From positions 1 through 64,000 of the forward strand of contig JAJZGF010000003.1 in the NCBI GenBank assembly GCA_021805025.1: a stretch of 64,000 nucleotides of DNA. Reading direction: 5' to 3'. A program made the translations under genes and the position numbers. The stretch is from Acidobacteriota bacterium (GTDB lineage Bacteria; Acidobacteriota; Terriglobia; Terriglobales; Acidobacteriaceae). Shown here piece by piece: positions 30,295-39,061 of this stretch (position 1 is its first letter; the number at the start of each line of letters is the position of its first letter). The notes under the pieces were generated by a model that saw only the letters and a list, made by a program, of their open reading frames with translations, had not been told where the DNA came from and ran no database searches.

Positions 30295-31554
30295 TTACTC
30301 TCTGCGCAAAGCTTCAATCGGGTCCATCTGCGCCGCTTTGCTCGCCGGATAAAGCCCTGCGGCAATGCCGCTCAGCACCAGCGAACCAAGGGCCAACGCG
30401 GCCGACCACGGCACAAGACGCGGCGGATCCCACCCTGGCATCTTGTCCGTCAGAAACATCTGAAGCAGTGACATGAAGCCCGCCGACAGCGCAATGCCGA
30501 TCAGGCCGCTGATACCCGTCAGCAACAGTCCTTCCCAAAAGAACTGCGACAGAACGCTGCGCTTGGTGGCGCCCAGCGCCTTCAGCAGGCCGATCTCACG
30601 TGTGCGCTCAGAGACAGACACCAGCATGATATTGATGATGCCCACCGCGCCCAGGCCCAGCGTCACAATGCCGACCCCGCCGAGAAATATATCCATCGCG
30701 CTGAAGATGGCTCCAATCATCTTTTCTTCCTGAATCGTATCGAACTCATAAAAGGCATCCTTCATCGCGGGGTCGAAACCGTGGCGTTCAGCTATCACGC
30801 GATGCACGGCGGCCACCGCGGCATCAATCTCGCCTTTGGTGACGGGCTGATATTGAATCGATGTGAGCGCATCCTGAGGGATGTTGTAGCCCTTAAGCGG
30901 AAATAGCTCCTGCATGGTAGTCACAGGGACGTAAACCTTCTGGTCGTCGTAGTCGTTGTTCCCGCGGCTGATTTTGCCCACTGATCCGACTACGGTGAAT
31001 GCGGTTCCATTGATGGTGATCGTCTCACCCAGCATGGGGCGGCCATTAAACAGCAGCGCCGCCGCCTTGAAGCCCAGCACCGCAACACGCCGCCGGTTCG
31101 CCAGATCGGCCGCGTCGATAAACCGACCCGTTGCCATCGGGATAAAACGCACAACTGTGTAGTTCGGCTCCACGCCCATGACATGGCTGGAAGTGTTGGC
31201 CCACTGGCTCACTTCATAAAGATCGGAGCGACCCAGTTCCACCGTCACGGCGCGCAACTCCCGCAGTTGACTGACAGCGGCCGCGTCGCCCATCGTCAAC
31301 TCATAGGGACGCATTCCGGTGTGCTGGTTGGCAACCGCCGGAATGGTCCCGTTCCACATCATCACCAGGTCATTGCCCAGCGTAGCAAGTTGCCGGTGCT
31401 GGCCCGAACGAAACCCCTCGCCCAGACCCACCAGAACCAGCAACGAGCCCACGCCCCACGCGATCCCAAACATGGTCAGGAAACTGCGCAGCTTGTTTGC
31501 CGCAATCGCTCGAAGCACCTGCCCGAGAGTGTCCGTGAAGCTTTGCATAATCAT
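30295..31554 (-). CDS. MacB-type ABC transporter permease
   Basis: NKLRSFLTMFGIAWGVGSLLVLVGLGEG; INIMLVSVSERTREIGLLKALGATKRSVL; KAAQMDPIEALRRE. Confidence 0.9.
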   Translation of the reverse strand: MIMQSFTDTLGQVLRAIAANKLRSFLTMFGIAWGVGSLLVLVGLGEGFRSGQHRQLATLGNDLVMMWNGTIPAVANQHTGMRPYELTMGDAAAVSQLRELRAVTVELGRSDLYEVSQWANTSSHVMGVEPNYTVVRFIPMATGRFIDAADLANRRRVAVLGFKAAALLFNGRPMLGETITINGTAFTVVGSVGKISRGNNDYDDQKVYVPVTTMQELFPLKGYNIPQDALTSIQYQPVTKGEIDAAVAAVHRVIAERHGFDPAMKDAFYEFDTIQEEKMIGAIFSAMDIFLGGVGIVTLGLGAVGIINIMLVSVSERTREIGLLKALGATKRSVLSQFFWEGLLLTGISGLIGIALSAGFMSLLQMFLTDKMPGWDPPRLVPWSAALALGSLVLSGIAAGLYPASKAAQMDPIEALRRE

Positions 31555-31721
31555 TGAACGCTCAGATCGCGCCGTGCGTAGAAAGAAACCCGCGCACGCA
31601 GCTGAGCGACTGCAATCGAATACGCAAAAGGTGGAGGGACAGTTCCGGCAGGATTGGTGAAAGCGGGGATCGAAAAGGAAATGGGCCCGGCGGGAGGTTC
31701 GCCAGACCCATTCGAATGAGC

Positions 31722-32723
31722 TTACTTCAACGAGTAAACAACTTGCAGTTCCTTATCCGCCAGGTTCTGCGGCAGCGGAGCATAGGAAAGAGCGGCGGAA
31801 TCGTTCTGGCCGGACTTGACGATCCAGCTGAGCAGATCCTTGAGCACCTTGCGATTTACGGGATTTGGGCCATCGACAGGCGCGATGATCCACGAGAAGC
31901 TGGAAATCGGATACGCATCGGCTCCGGGAGCGTTGGTGATGGAGACGCGGAAGTCCGCCGGCATATTCTTGACGCTGCCTGCCGCTGCGGTGGTGCTGGC
32001 GATGGATGCCGTAATCCAGTTCCCGGCGGCATTCTTGACGGCGCCGGAAGACATGTGGTTTTGCAGCGCATAGATCAGCTCGACGTAGCCAATGGCGCCA
32101 GGCAGCTGGCGCACAAGACCGGCAACGCCCTCATTGCCCTTGCCGCCCACTCCCACCGGCCAGCTGGGTGAAGTGCCTTTGCCAGGGCCCGCCGCCCAGT
32201 CCTTGCTCACCTTGCTCAGGTAGTCGGTCCAGACAAAGCTGGTGCCTGAGCCGTCCGAGCGGTGGACCACAATAATCTTCTGGTCCGGCAGATGCGCACC
32301 AGGGTTATCCTTCGCGATGCGGGCATCGTTCCAGTTGGAAATTTTCCCCATATAAATATCAGCCAGCACGTCGCCGCTGAATCTGAGGTTATTCACGCCG
32401 GGAATATTGAAAACGGGCATAACTGCGCCGAGTACGACGGGAAGGTGAACAAGCTTCACCTTGGATGAAGCCAGCATCTCATCGGTCATCGGCATGTCTG
32501 ATGCGCCAAAGTCCACCAGCCCTTTGATCACCTGGGCGATGCCGCCTCCGGAGCCGATGGACTGGTAGTTAATCTCCACTCCGGGGTGCGCCGTGCTGTA
32601 CTCATCAAACCACTTGGAAAAAATCGGGTAGTCGAAGGTTGATCCGGCTCCGGTCAGGTGCTGGGCCTGAACGGTACTGAGCGCAACCACAAATAAACCA
32701 ACTGCAACCAAAGCTTTCTTCAC
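31722..32723 (-). CDS. pstS: Phosphate ABC transporter substrate-binding protein
   Basis: LTGAGSTFDYPIFSKWFDEYSTAHPGVEINYQSIGSGGGIAQVIKGLVDFGASDMPM; RSDGSGTSFVWTDYLSKVS. Probable GTG start at 32723 (VKKALVAVGLFVVALSTVQAQ); ORF track starts at 32759. Confidence 0.93.
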   Translation of the reverse strand: MKKALVAVGLFVVALSTVQAQHLTGAGSTFDYPIFSKWFDEYSTAHPGVEINYQSIGSGGGIAQVIKGLVDFGASDMPMTDEMLASSKVKLVHLPVVLGAVMPVFNIPGVNNLRFSGDVLADIYMGKISNWNDARIAKDNPGAHLPDQKIIVVHRSDGSGTSFVWTDYLSKVSKDWAAGPGKGTSPSWPVGVGGKGNEGVAGLVRQLPGAIGYVELIYALQNHMSSGAVKNAAGNWITASIASTTAAAGSVKNMPADFRVSITNAPGADAYPISSFSWIIAPVDGPNPVNRKVLKDLLSWIVKSGQNDSAALSYAPLPQNLADKELQVVYSLK

Positions 32724-32841
32724 GAAGAACTCCCTTGCGGATTTACCGACACTCATCATTCTCTACTCGCAATGTTACTGGCGTTTGAAAGAACGGCAGA
32801 ATTGGGCGCTTCCTGGTGCCGCCGTCGAGCGGACAGACCGG

Positions 32842-34293
32842 TCATGCTTCGGTCTTTGCAGGCTGGCTTGCCTCTGGCCGGGAGACCGGCGGCGCCAACG
32901 GCAGCGTGAAGTGGAAGTTTGCGCCTGCGCCCAGTTCACTTTCCACCGAGATGCGGCCCCCGTGCACCTGGACGATGTGCTTCACGATGGCGAGCCCCAG
33001 GCCAGTCCCGCCCGACTCGCGCGAACGAGCCTTGTCGACGCGGTAGAAGCGCTCGAAGATGCGCTCCAGGTGCTCCGAGGCGATGCCGGGACCAAAGTCC
33101 CGCACCCAGAACTCGATTCCCTCGGCCACCGGCCTGGCACCCACCTCGATCCGCTTACCAGAGCTGCCGTATTTCACAGCATTTTCAATCAGATTTCCGA
33201 ATACCTGATTCATCGCGTCCGCATCGGCAATGACACAAGTGTCGGGCGCACCTGCAGACTGCAGTTCCACACCGGAATCCACCACAATGCCGCCCAGGGA
33301 TTCAATCGCATCCTGCACCAGCGCCGATGCGCGCATGGGCTGTGCGGCGAGCTTGTAATCGGGACTCTCCACGCCAGCCAGGGCAAGCAGATCCTCCGTT
33401 AACCGGCTCATTCGGCTCACATTCTTCTGGATAATTCCAAGAAATTCGCGCGTCGTCCCCGGCCTGGGTTTCGGATCTTCAATCAGCGTCTCCACGTAGC
33501 CCTGGATCGACGTGAGCGGAGTACGCAGTTCGTGGCTGACGTTGGCAATGAACTCCCGCCGCGATTTCTCCGCTGCCTCAATGCGGGTCACATCGTGCAG
33601 CACAGCCAGCGCGCCGCCAGAAGGCAGTGGTGCGGCATTGATCTCAAACGTGCGGCCCGGCGCAAGCGAGTTGGAGCGGCCAAAGCGAACCTCGCGGCTC
33701 TCGATGGCGCCGCGTACACATGCCAGCAACTCGGGGTCGCGCACCGAGTGGACAAGCGGCCTGCCGGCGCGAATCTCAGTCCCCGCGATGCGCTGCATCA
33801 CAGCATTCGACCAGCGCACCTGACCCTCGGCAGTGACGGCCACTACCGCCTCCTGCATGGAGTCAAGCATGGTTGCGAGTTCGTGTCGGCGGCTCTCAAT
33901 CTCTGCAAAATTGCTGTCGAGACGCTCCGCGGTCTGGTTCAGCGCCGCCTCCATTGCGGAGAGTTCGTCGCCCCCTTGCGGGCTCAGGCGCGCGGAAAGA
34001 TCGCCCTGCGCAATGTGTCGCGCGAAGTCCACCACACGTTGCAGTCTTGCTGTCACGCCCCCGGCAGCCCAGGCGGCCAGCGGCAGCGCCACGGTCAGGG
34101 CCAGCAGGCCAGACCACAGCGCCTCGCGATCGAGCCGATGCAGGGTTTCGGCCTGCGTGTGCTCCACGAAGTGCCGCAGAATCAACTCCATGGCCACCGT
34201 CTGAAAGACGAGCAACAACACAAACAGGGCCAGCAGCTTGGTAAAAACTTTGCGGGTCAACAGAAGCCGCCCCCATCCGTCTTGATGCGGCAT
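32842..34293 (-). CDS. phoR: Phosphate-regulon-type sensor histidine kinase
   Basis: HAMP + PAS + FIANVSHELRTPLTSIQGYVETL (HisKA) + HATPase (NLIENAVKYG, FGPGIASEHLERIFERFYRVDKARSRESGGTGLGLAIVKHIVQVHGG). Confidence 0.88.
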   Translation of the reverse strand: MPHQDGWGRLLLTRKVFTKLLALFVLLLVFQTVAMELILRHFVEHTQAETLHRLDREALWSGLLALTVALPLAAWAAGGVTARLQRVVDFARHIAQGDLSARLSPQGGDELSAMEAALNQTAERLDSNFAEIESRRHELATMLDSMQEAVVAVTAEGQVRWSNAVMQRIAGTEIRAGRPLVHSVRDPELLACVRGAIESREVRFGRSNSLAPGRTFEINAAPLPSGGALAVLHDVTRIEAAEKSRREFIANVSHELRTPLTSIQGYVETLIEDPKPRPGTTREFLGIIQKNVSRMSRLTEDLLALAGVESPDYKLAAQPMRASALVQDAIESLGGIVVDSGVELQSAGAPDTCVIADADAMNQVFGNLIENAVKYGSSGKRIEVGARPVAEGIEFWVRDFGPGIASEHLERIFERFYRVDKARSRESGGTGLGLAIVKHIVQVHGGRISVESELGAGANFHFTLPLAPPVSRPEASQPAKTEA

Positions 34294-34314
34294 ATGCCTG
34301 CGCCGAATCAGCAG

Positions 34315-35049
34315 TTATTCGCCCTTGGGAATCTCGAAGCGGTAGCCGGCCCCGCGCACGGTTTTCAGGTAGCGCGGGTTCTCCGGGTCCACCTCGATTT
34401 TCTCACGGATGCGGCGTACATAAACGTCCACCGAGCGAGGCGTGACAAAGCGCGCATCGCCCCACACCGCATCCAGCAGATGGTCGCGGCTGAAGACGCG
34501 GCCGGGATGCCGGGCCAGGTAGTCGAGAAGACGAAACTCGGTGGCAGTGGTCGTGGTCAGCTCGCCGCGCACACGCAACTGCATCGCATTGGCATCGATG
34601 ACAACCTCTTCAAAGCTGATAACAGAAGGCGTCGTGGGGCGCTCAAAACGGCGCAGCACTGCCTTCACGCGGGCCACCAGCTCACGCGTGGCAAAAGGCT
34701 TGGTGATGTAGTCGTCGGCGCCCAGTTCCAGACCCAACACCCGGTCATTTTCTCCCGCGCGGGCGGTGAGGAAGATAATCGGCACCGTGGAAAGACCCGG
34801 ATGGCTGCGCAGCCTTCGGCATACGTCTAGCCCGTCGCCGCCCGGCACCATAATGTCCAGCAGGAAGAGCGCCGGAGCCTGTCGCTCAGCGTCGGGAATC
34901 AGGTTATTGGGGGTCTGGAACAACCGAACGGCAAATCCCGCGGCTTCAAGATGGTGCTGCACCAGCCGCGAAATATCTGTGTCATCTTCCAGTACAAATA
35001 CAGTCTGGCTCAACCGGTGTGCCCTTTCCCGGCGACCGTTGAAGATCAA
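34315..35049 (-). CDS. phoB: OmpR/PhoB-family response regulator
   Basis: VFVLEDDTDISRLVQHHLEAAGF; ADDYITKPFATRELVARVKAVLRR; winged-helix C-terminus RYLKTVRGAGYRF. Confidence 0.88.
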   Translation of the reverse strand: MIFNGRRERAHRLSQTVFVLEDDTDISRLVQHHLEAAGFAVRLFQTPNNLIPDAERQAPALFLLDIMVPGGDGLDVCRRLRSHPGLSTVPIIFLTARAGENDRVLGLELGADDYITKPFATRELVARVKAVLRRFERPTTPSVISFEEVVIDANAMQLRVRGELTTTTATEFRLLDYLARHPGRVFSRDHLLDAVWGDARFVTPRSVDVYVRRIREKIEVDPENPRYLKTVRGAGYRFEIPKGE

Positions 35050-35147
35050 TCGTGCAGGCCGCCCGAGACCATGAACAGACTACTGCAGTCAGGCAAATAG
35101 ATTGCAAACGTTGTGTGAATTTGCTCAGATGGCCGGCACCGCCCGAC

Positions 35148-35178
35148 GCAAAAAGCCCGTACAGAAGGGCTTTTTGCT
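35148..35178. terminator. Bidirectional hairpin with A/T tracts
   Basis: GCAAAAAGCCC-GTACAGAA-GGGCTTTTTGC. Confidence 0.6.
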
Positions 35179-35347
35179 TGACGCCTCGTGAGGACCTCTG
35201 CGAGACTCCGTGGGCGTACGGGAAGGCTGCAATTCATTGCTCCTCAAATCTGCTGAACCGGGTCATATTCGGCCCAACCGCGGGCCTGCCGGTGTACAAC
35301 GGCGTGCTCGCTTATCCGTTCGAGACACACAACCCATGGGAGGAACC

Positions 35348-36031
35348 ATGAAAAAGTATCTGGCAGAACTGGTTGGCACCTTCATTCTGGTGCTCTTTGG
35401 CTGTGGAACCGCCGTGGTGGCGGGCGACAAGGTGGGCATTCTAGGCATCGCATTTGCCTTCGGATTTGCACTGATCGGCGCAGCCTACGGGATAGGCCCG
35501 ATCTCCGGCTGTCATATCAATCCGGCCGTAAGCCTGGGTGTGTGGGCCGCAGGCCGGATGTCCCTCAAAGACATGATCGGCTACTGGGTCGGCCAGTTCG
35601 CGGGCGGCATTCTGGCAGCCTGGATTCTGAGCGTGATTGTGAGCGGTGTGGCGGGAGGATACAACATTGGCGCCAGCGGGCTCGGACAGGACGGCTGGGG
35701 GCCGGGCTACCAGGGCGGCTACAGCATGATGTCGGCGATTGCCTTCGAGTTTGTCGCGACGCTGATTTTCGTCACCGTCATTCTGGGCTCGACGCAGAAG
35801 AGCGCACCCTCGGGCTTTGCCGGCCTCGGCATCGGCATTACGCTGGTGGCGATTCACATCTTTGGCATCCACATCACCGGCGTGAGTGTGAACCCGGCGC
35901 GCAGTCTTGGACCCGCCCTGCTGGTGGGCGGAACGGCGCTCGCACAGGTCTGGTTGTTCCTGCTGATTCCAAGTGTGGCAGGTATTGCCGCCGGGTTGCT
36001 CTTCCGGACCAGGACACTGGAAGCAGACTAA
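35348..36031 (+). CDS. aqpZ: Aquaporin (MIP family, AqpZ-like)
   Basis: MKKYLAELVGTFILVLFGCGTAV; two NPA motifs (HINPAVSLG and SVNPARSLGPAL); SD GGGAGGAACC. Confidence 0.95.
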   Translation: MKKYLAELVGTFILVLFGCGTAVVAGDKVGILGIAFAFGFALIGAAYGIGPISGCHINPAVSLGVWAAGRMSLKDMIGYWVGQFAGGILAAWILSVIVSGVAGGYNIGASGLGQDGWGPGYQGGYSMMSAIAFEFVATLIFVTVILGSTQKSAPSGFAGLGIGITLVAIHIFGIHITGVSVNPARSLGPALLVGGTALAQVWLFLLIPSVAGIAAGLLFRTRTLEAD

Positions 36032-36067
36032 GCCTACCCCCGCATCGCGCCACGATGGTCCGACAAC

Positions 36068-36117
36068 ATGCCCCAGCCTTCAACCCCGAGCGGTTAGGCT
36101 GAAGACTGGGGCGTGCA
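36068..36117. other. Imperfect long hairpin between aqpZ and tauE-like gene
   Basis: CATGCCCCAG...TTCA...TGAA...CTGGGGCGTG. Confidence 0.4.
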
Positions 36118-36147
36118 CCACCGTCAGGATCGCGCCATGGGGGACAA

Positions 36148-36504
36148 ATGGTCTGGTTGACCTTGTTGATAGGGGTAGTTGTTGGAGCATTCTCCGGTGT
36201 GGTTGGGGTTGGCGGGGGCATCCTGTTCGTTCCCGCGCTGGTTTGGCTGCTCGGAATGGACCAGCACAAGGCGCAGGGCACGTCGCTCGGAGCCCTGCTT
36301 GCGCCGGTGGGGCTGCTGGCTTTTCTTGAGTACTATCGCAAAGGCGAAGCGGATGTTCGCGTGGCTGCGCTGCTGGCCGTAGGTTTTCTTGTCGGCGGAT
36401 ACTTTGGAGGCGCCGGGGCGCAGTATATCCCGGACCTGTGGCTGCGTCGCATCTTTGCTGTGACTTTGCTTGCCATCGGCGGCCGGATGTTGTTCCAGCA
36501 TTGA
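36148..36504 (+). CDS. Half-size TauE/SafE-family membrane protein
   Basis: LIGVVVGAFSGVVGVGGGILFVPALVWLLGMDQHKAQGTSL; 118 aa, one TauE repeat only. Confidence 0.8.
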   Translation: MVWLTLLIGVVVGAFSGVVGVGGGILFVPALVWLLGMDQHKAQGTSLGALLAPVGLLAFLEYYRKGEADVRVAALLAVGFLVGGYFGGAGAQYIPDLWLRRIFAVTLLAIGGRMLFQH

Positions 36505-36547
36505 AACACGCGCAAAACGAATCGAAGGTCCGGCAAAGTTTGTTGGC

Positions 36548-37285
36548 TTAAATTGACTGGACGGGCAAAAGCGTCAGATCGTCCACCAGACCGACTTCCT
36601 TCTGCACGAAAGGCTCTCCGTAGCGGACAGCGGCCAGCAGGCCGTAATGCCGTGCCTCGGCGAAGGTCCGTTCGCGTATTTCATCCTCCGCCACAAAGAG
36701 GCCGCTGCCCTCCGGCTGGTTGGCGTACTGCGATCTGTAAGCCATCAGCGCGGCATGACGCTGCTCGATGAACGGCGTGATGTCCACAATGAAGCTGGGG
36801 CGCACATCCGCATACAGGCTGGCATAGACAATCTTGAATGGGCGATGCGGCTGACTGCCTGTTTCCACCTTGGACAAGCCAGCCAGAAAGCAGGCCTCGT
36901 AGCCCAGAGTCGCAGTTGTCGCATGGTCCGGGTGGCGCGCCTGCCAATAGGGAAGGATGACTACGCGCGGGCGGAGTTCGCGCACCACGCGCGCAATCTT
37001 GACCCTGTTCTCCAGCGTATTCGCGATGGCTCCGTCGGGCAGGTCGAGCGCCACGCGCCAGCCCACGCCAAGCAATTGGGCAGCTTCGGCCGCTTCCGCG
37101 GCACGCTCCTGGGCGGTGCCTCGGGTTCCGGCTTCACCCTGCGTCAGATCCAAAATCCCAGTGCGCAGGCCTCTTGCAGCCATTCTCAGCAGCGTGCCGC
37201 CGCAGGTCTGCTCCACGTCGTCGCGGTGCGCTGCAATCGCCAGAACGTCAACCGGCAAGGGATCGTCAGCGGCAGCCATGCTCAT
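36548..37285 (-). CDS. bshB1: Bacillithiol biosynthesis deacetylase BshB1 (LmbE/PIG-L family)
   Basis: VDVLAIAAHRDDVEQTCGGTL; DLTQGEAGTRGTAQERAAEA; PDGAIAN; YWQARHPDH. Confidence 0.9.
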   Translation of the reverse strand: MSMAAADDPLPVDVLAIAAHRDDVEQTCGGTLLRMAARGLRTGILDLTQGEAGTRGTAQERAAEAAEAAQLLGVGWRVALDLPDGAIANTLENRVKIARVVRELRPRVVILPYWQARHPDHATTATLGYEACFLAGLSKVETGSQPHRPFKIVYASLYADVRPSFIVDITPFIEQRHAALMAYRSQYANQPEGSGLFVAEDEIRERTFAEARHYGLLAAVRYGEPFVQKEVGLVDDLTLLPVQSI

Positions 37286-38730
37286 CAGTAGACCGTGTTA
37301 TTCGCGTCGGTCGTGCCGTCCATAAAAGCCACGTCATAGGCAGTGCCGGTCACAGTGACGTATTGATTGTTGATTGCTGAGCCATCGTGCGTGCTGTAGA
37401 TGTACACCTGGCCCCCTTGCGCCACATAAACCTTGTGGAGGGTTTCGACATCCGCGATGCCTGTCAGATCGCCCAGATAGGGCTCGATCATCGTCACGCT
37501 GTTGGTCGCTGTGTTGTACATCGTCAGGCAGCCGTACGGTTGCCCCTTGGCAAAGCGCTCACCGTTGTTGCACTTCGTCATTCCAATCCACAGCGTGTTG
37601 TCGTCCGCCAGCAGCATCCGGCTCACGCCGCCCGGAAGTCCATCGCTGATCGGGGTCGCACTCCCCGCGGTATTGTTCAGCAGATTCAGCACTGTGAGAT
37701 TCCCCGTGAACAAGCCATCAGGCTGTAGCTGCTGACCGACCACATACATCGTGGATCCAACTACAAGCGCATTGCTTGATCCCCCGGGCACAGGGATAAA
37801 GGGAAGCGACCCGGTCTTCGGCAACGTGCCCGACTGCTGCCCGATCTGGAATATAAGTGGACTCACCGCGATTGGCGTAACAGAGGAAGCTGTCCCGCCG
37901 CATTCAGGTCCGCAGTTCAGGATGTACGCCGTTCCGCCGTCCGATGAAAAGACAGCCTTGATCGGGCGGTCGAAAGTGAGTGGAGCGCCATAGTAGTTGC
38001 CGGTCGAGTCGATATTATCCGGGCTTTGCGCTTGCAGCAGGCACCACAAGGGCGCATTCTGCGGCTCACAATCGACTGCGGCCTTTGGCCAGTTGCCGGG
38101 ACCGCCCGCATAGGTGATCGTTTGCGCGGCGGTAAGTTGGCGCGTGTAATAGATGTAATTCGAATTCTGGACAAATGCGAGTGCGGCCGAACCACCCGGG
38201 TTGACACTCACACGGTAAACCCCGGGCAAGCTCAGGCTTGCCTCCTGGCTCGTAACGCGGTCGATCGCCGTCACGACGTGCGCAGCTTGGCTGGCTGCAA
38301 AGGCATACGCCTGGCTGCGCGTCACAAACACGCTGGATGAAACGCCATTCAGGCCCGACACGGCCCCATTCGTTGCCTCTTTTGCGTAGCTGATGAACGT
38401 CAGGCTGCCATCCCCGGAGCCGTAGACAGCACCTGTCTGCTCTTCCGGCATGTTCTGGATGGTGACCGGAAGCGCCCCCGCATACCCCGTGATGGAGTAT
38501 GTCTTGTTTATGTTGTCGTAGGCGTAGCGGATGTCGTAATACGCATCCACAAACTCGAGCGCACCCTTGGTAAAGGAGCTGGGGTTCTGGATTGCAATCA
38601 GCACTCGGTACAGCAATCCGCTCGGCGGCAACACACGGCCCGCGAAGTAGGTTGTGGAACCGCACCCTGCCAGAACAATTGCAGCCGCCAGTGCCCCGAC
38701 GGTGCTCAACCATAGACTTCTCTTCTTCAA
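37285..38730 (-). CDS. Lipoprotein, beta-propeller-like, function unknown
   Basis: Lipobox VLAGCGS after signal peptide; repeated blade-like strands, YncE-like character. Confidence 0.5.
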   Translation of the reverse strand: MKKRSLWLSTVGALAAAIVLAGCGSTTYFAGRVLPPSGLLYRVLIAIQNPSSFTKGALEFVDAYYDIRYAYDNINKTYSITGYAGALPVTIQNMPEEQTGAVYGSGDGSLTFISYAKEATNGAVSGLNGVSSSVFVTRSQAYAFAASQAAHVVTAIDRVTSQEASLSLPGVYRVSVNPGGSAALAFVQNSNYIYYTRQLTAAQTITYAGGPGNWPKAAVDCEPQNAPLWCLLQAQSPDNIDSTGNYYGAPLTFDRPIKAVFSSDGGTAYILNCGPECGGTASSVTPIAVSPLIFQIGQQSGTLPKTGSLPFIPVPGGSSNALVVGSTMYVVGQQLQPDGLFTGNLTVLNLLNNTAGSATPISDGLPGGVSRMLLADDNTLWIGMTKCNNGERFAKGQPYGCLTMYNTATNSVTMIEPYLGDLTGIADVETLHKVYVAQGGQVYIYSTHDGSAINNQYVTVTGTAYDVAFMDGTTDANNTVY

Positions 38731-39061
38731 AATCCCTTACCTCGACAGAGCGTGCGGAGTGTGCCGACGCCTTTTAAGTGAATACGATAACCGGCGGTTG
38801 CAGTTCGCCCGGAACGGGCCAAAACAGCCCGCCTGAACTCGATTCCTGCATCCCTTTAGACTCTCGAAGTATAACAAAGCAGCCTGACCCTCTGACGGGT
38901 CGGCCCGCAGGCGATTGGAGAGCCCCCGGCGGACCCTGCGCACGTCAGAGCATCACGCTTGCTCTTGCAGCCCAGGCGCAGGACTCGGTTCCCGATCGTG
39001 CCGGACGGGCGAACACTCCGCCGACGCAACTTCGGTCTTGATGCGTTAGCATGACAACAGA

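Noticed and set aside
29042-31554. Permease pair as a complete MacAB-TolC export system
   Set aside because: No ATP-binding domain, membrane-fusion protein or TolC gene was found in the window; only the permeases can be supported.
33532-34830. 432-aa plus-strand ORF antisense to phoR/phoB
   Set aside because: Spans two well-supported genes on the other strand; composition typical of shadow ORFs.
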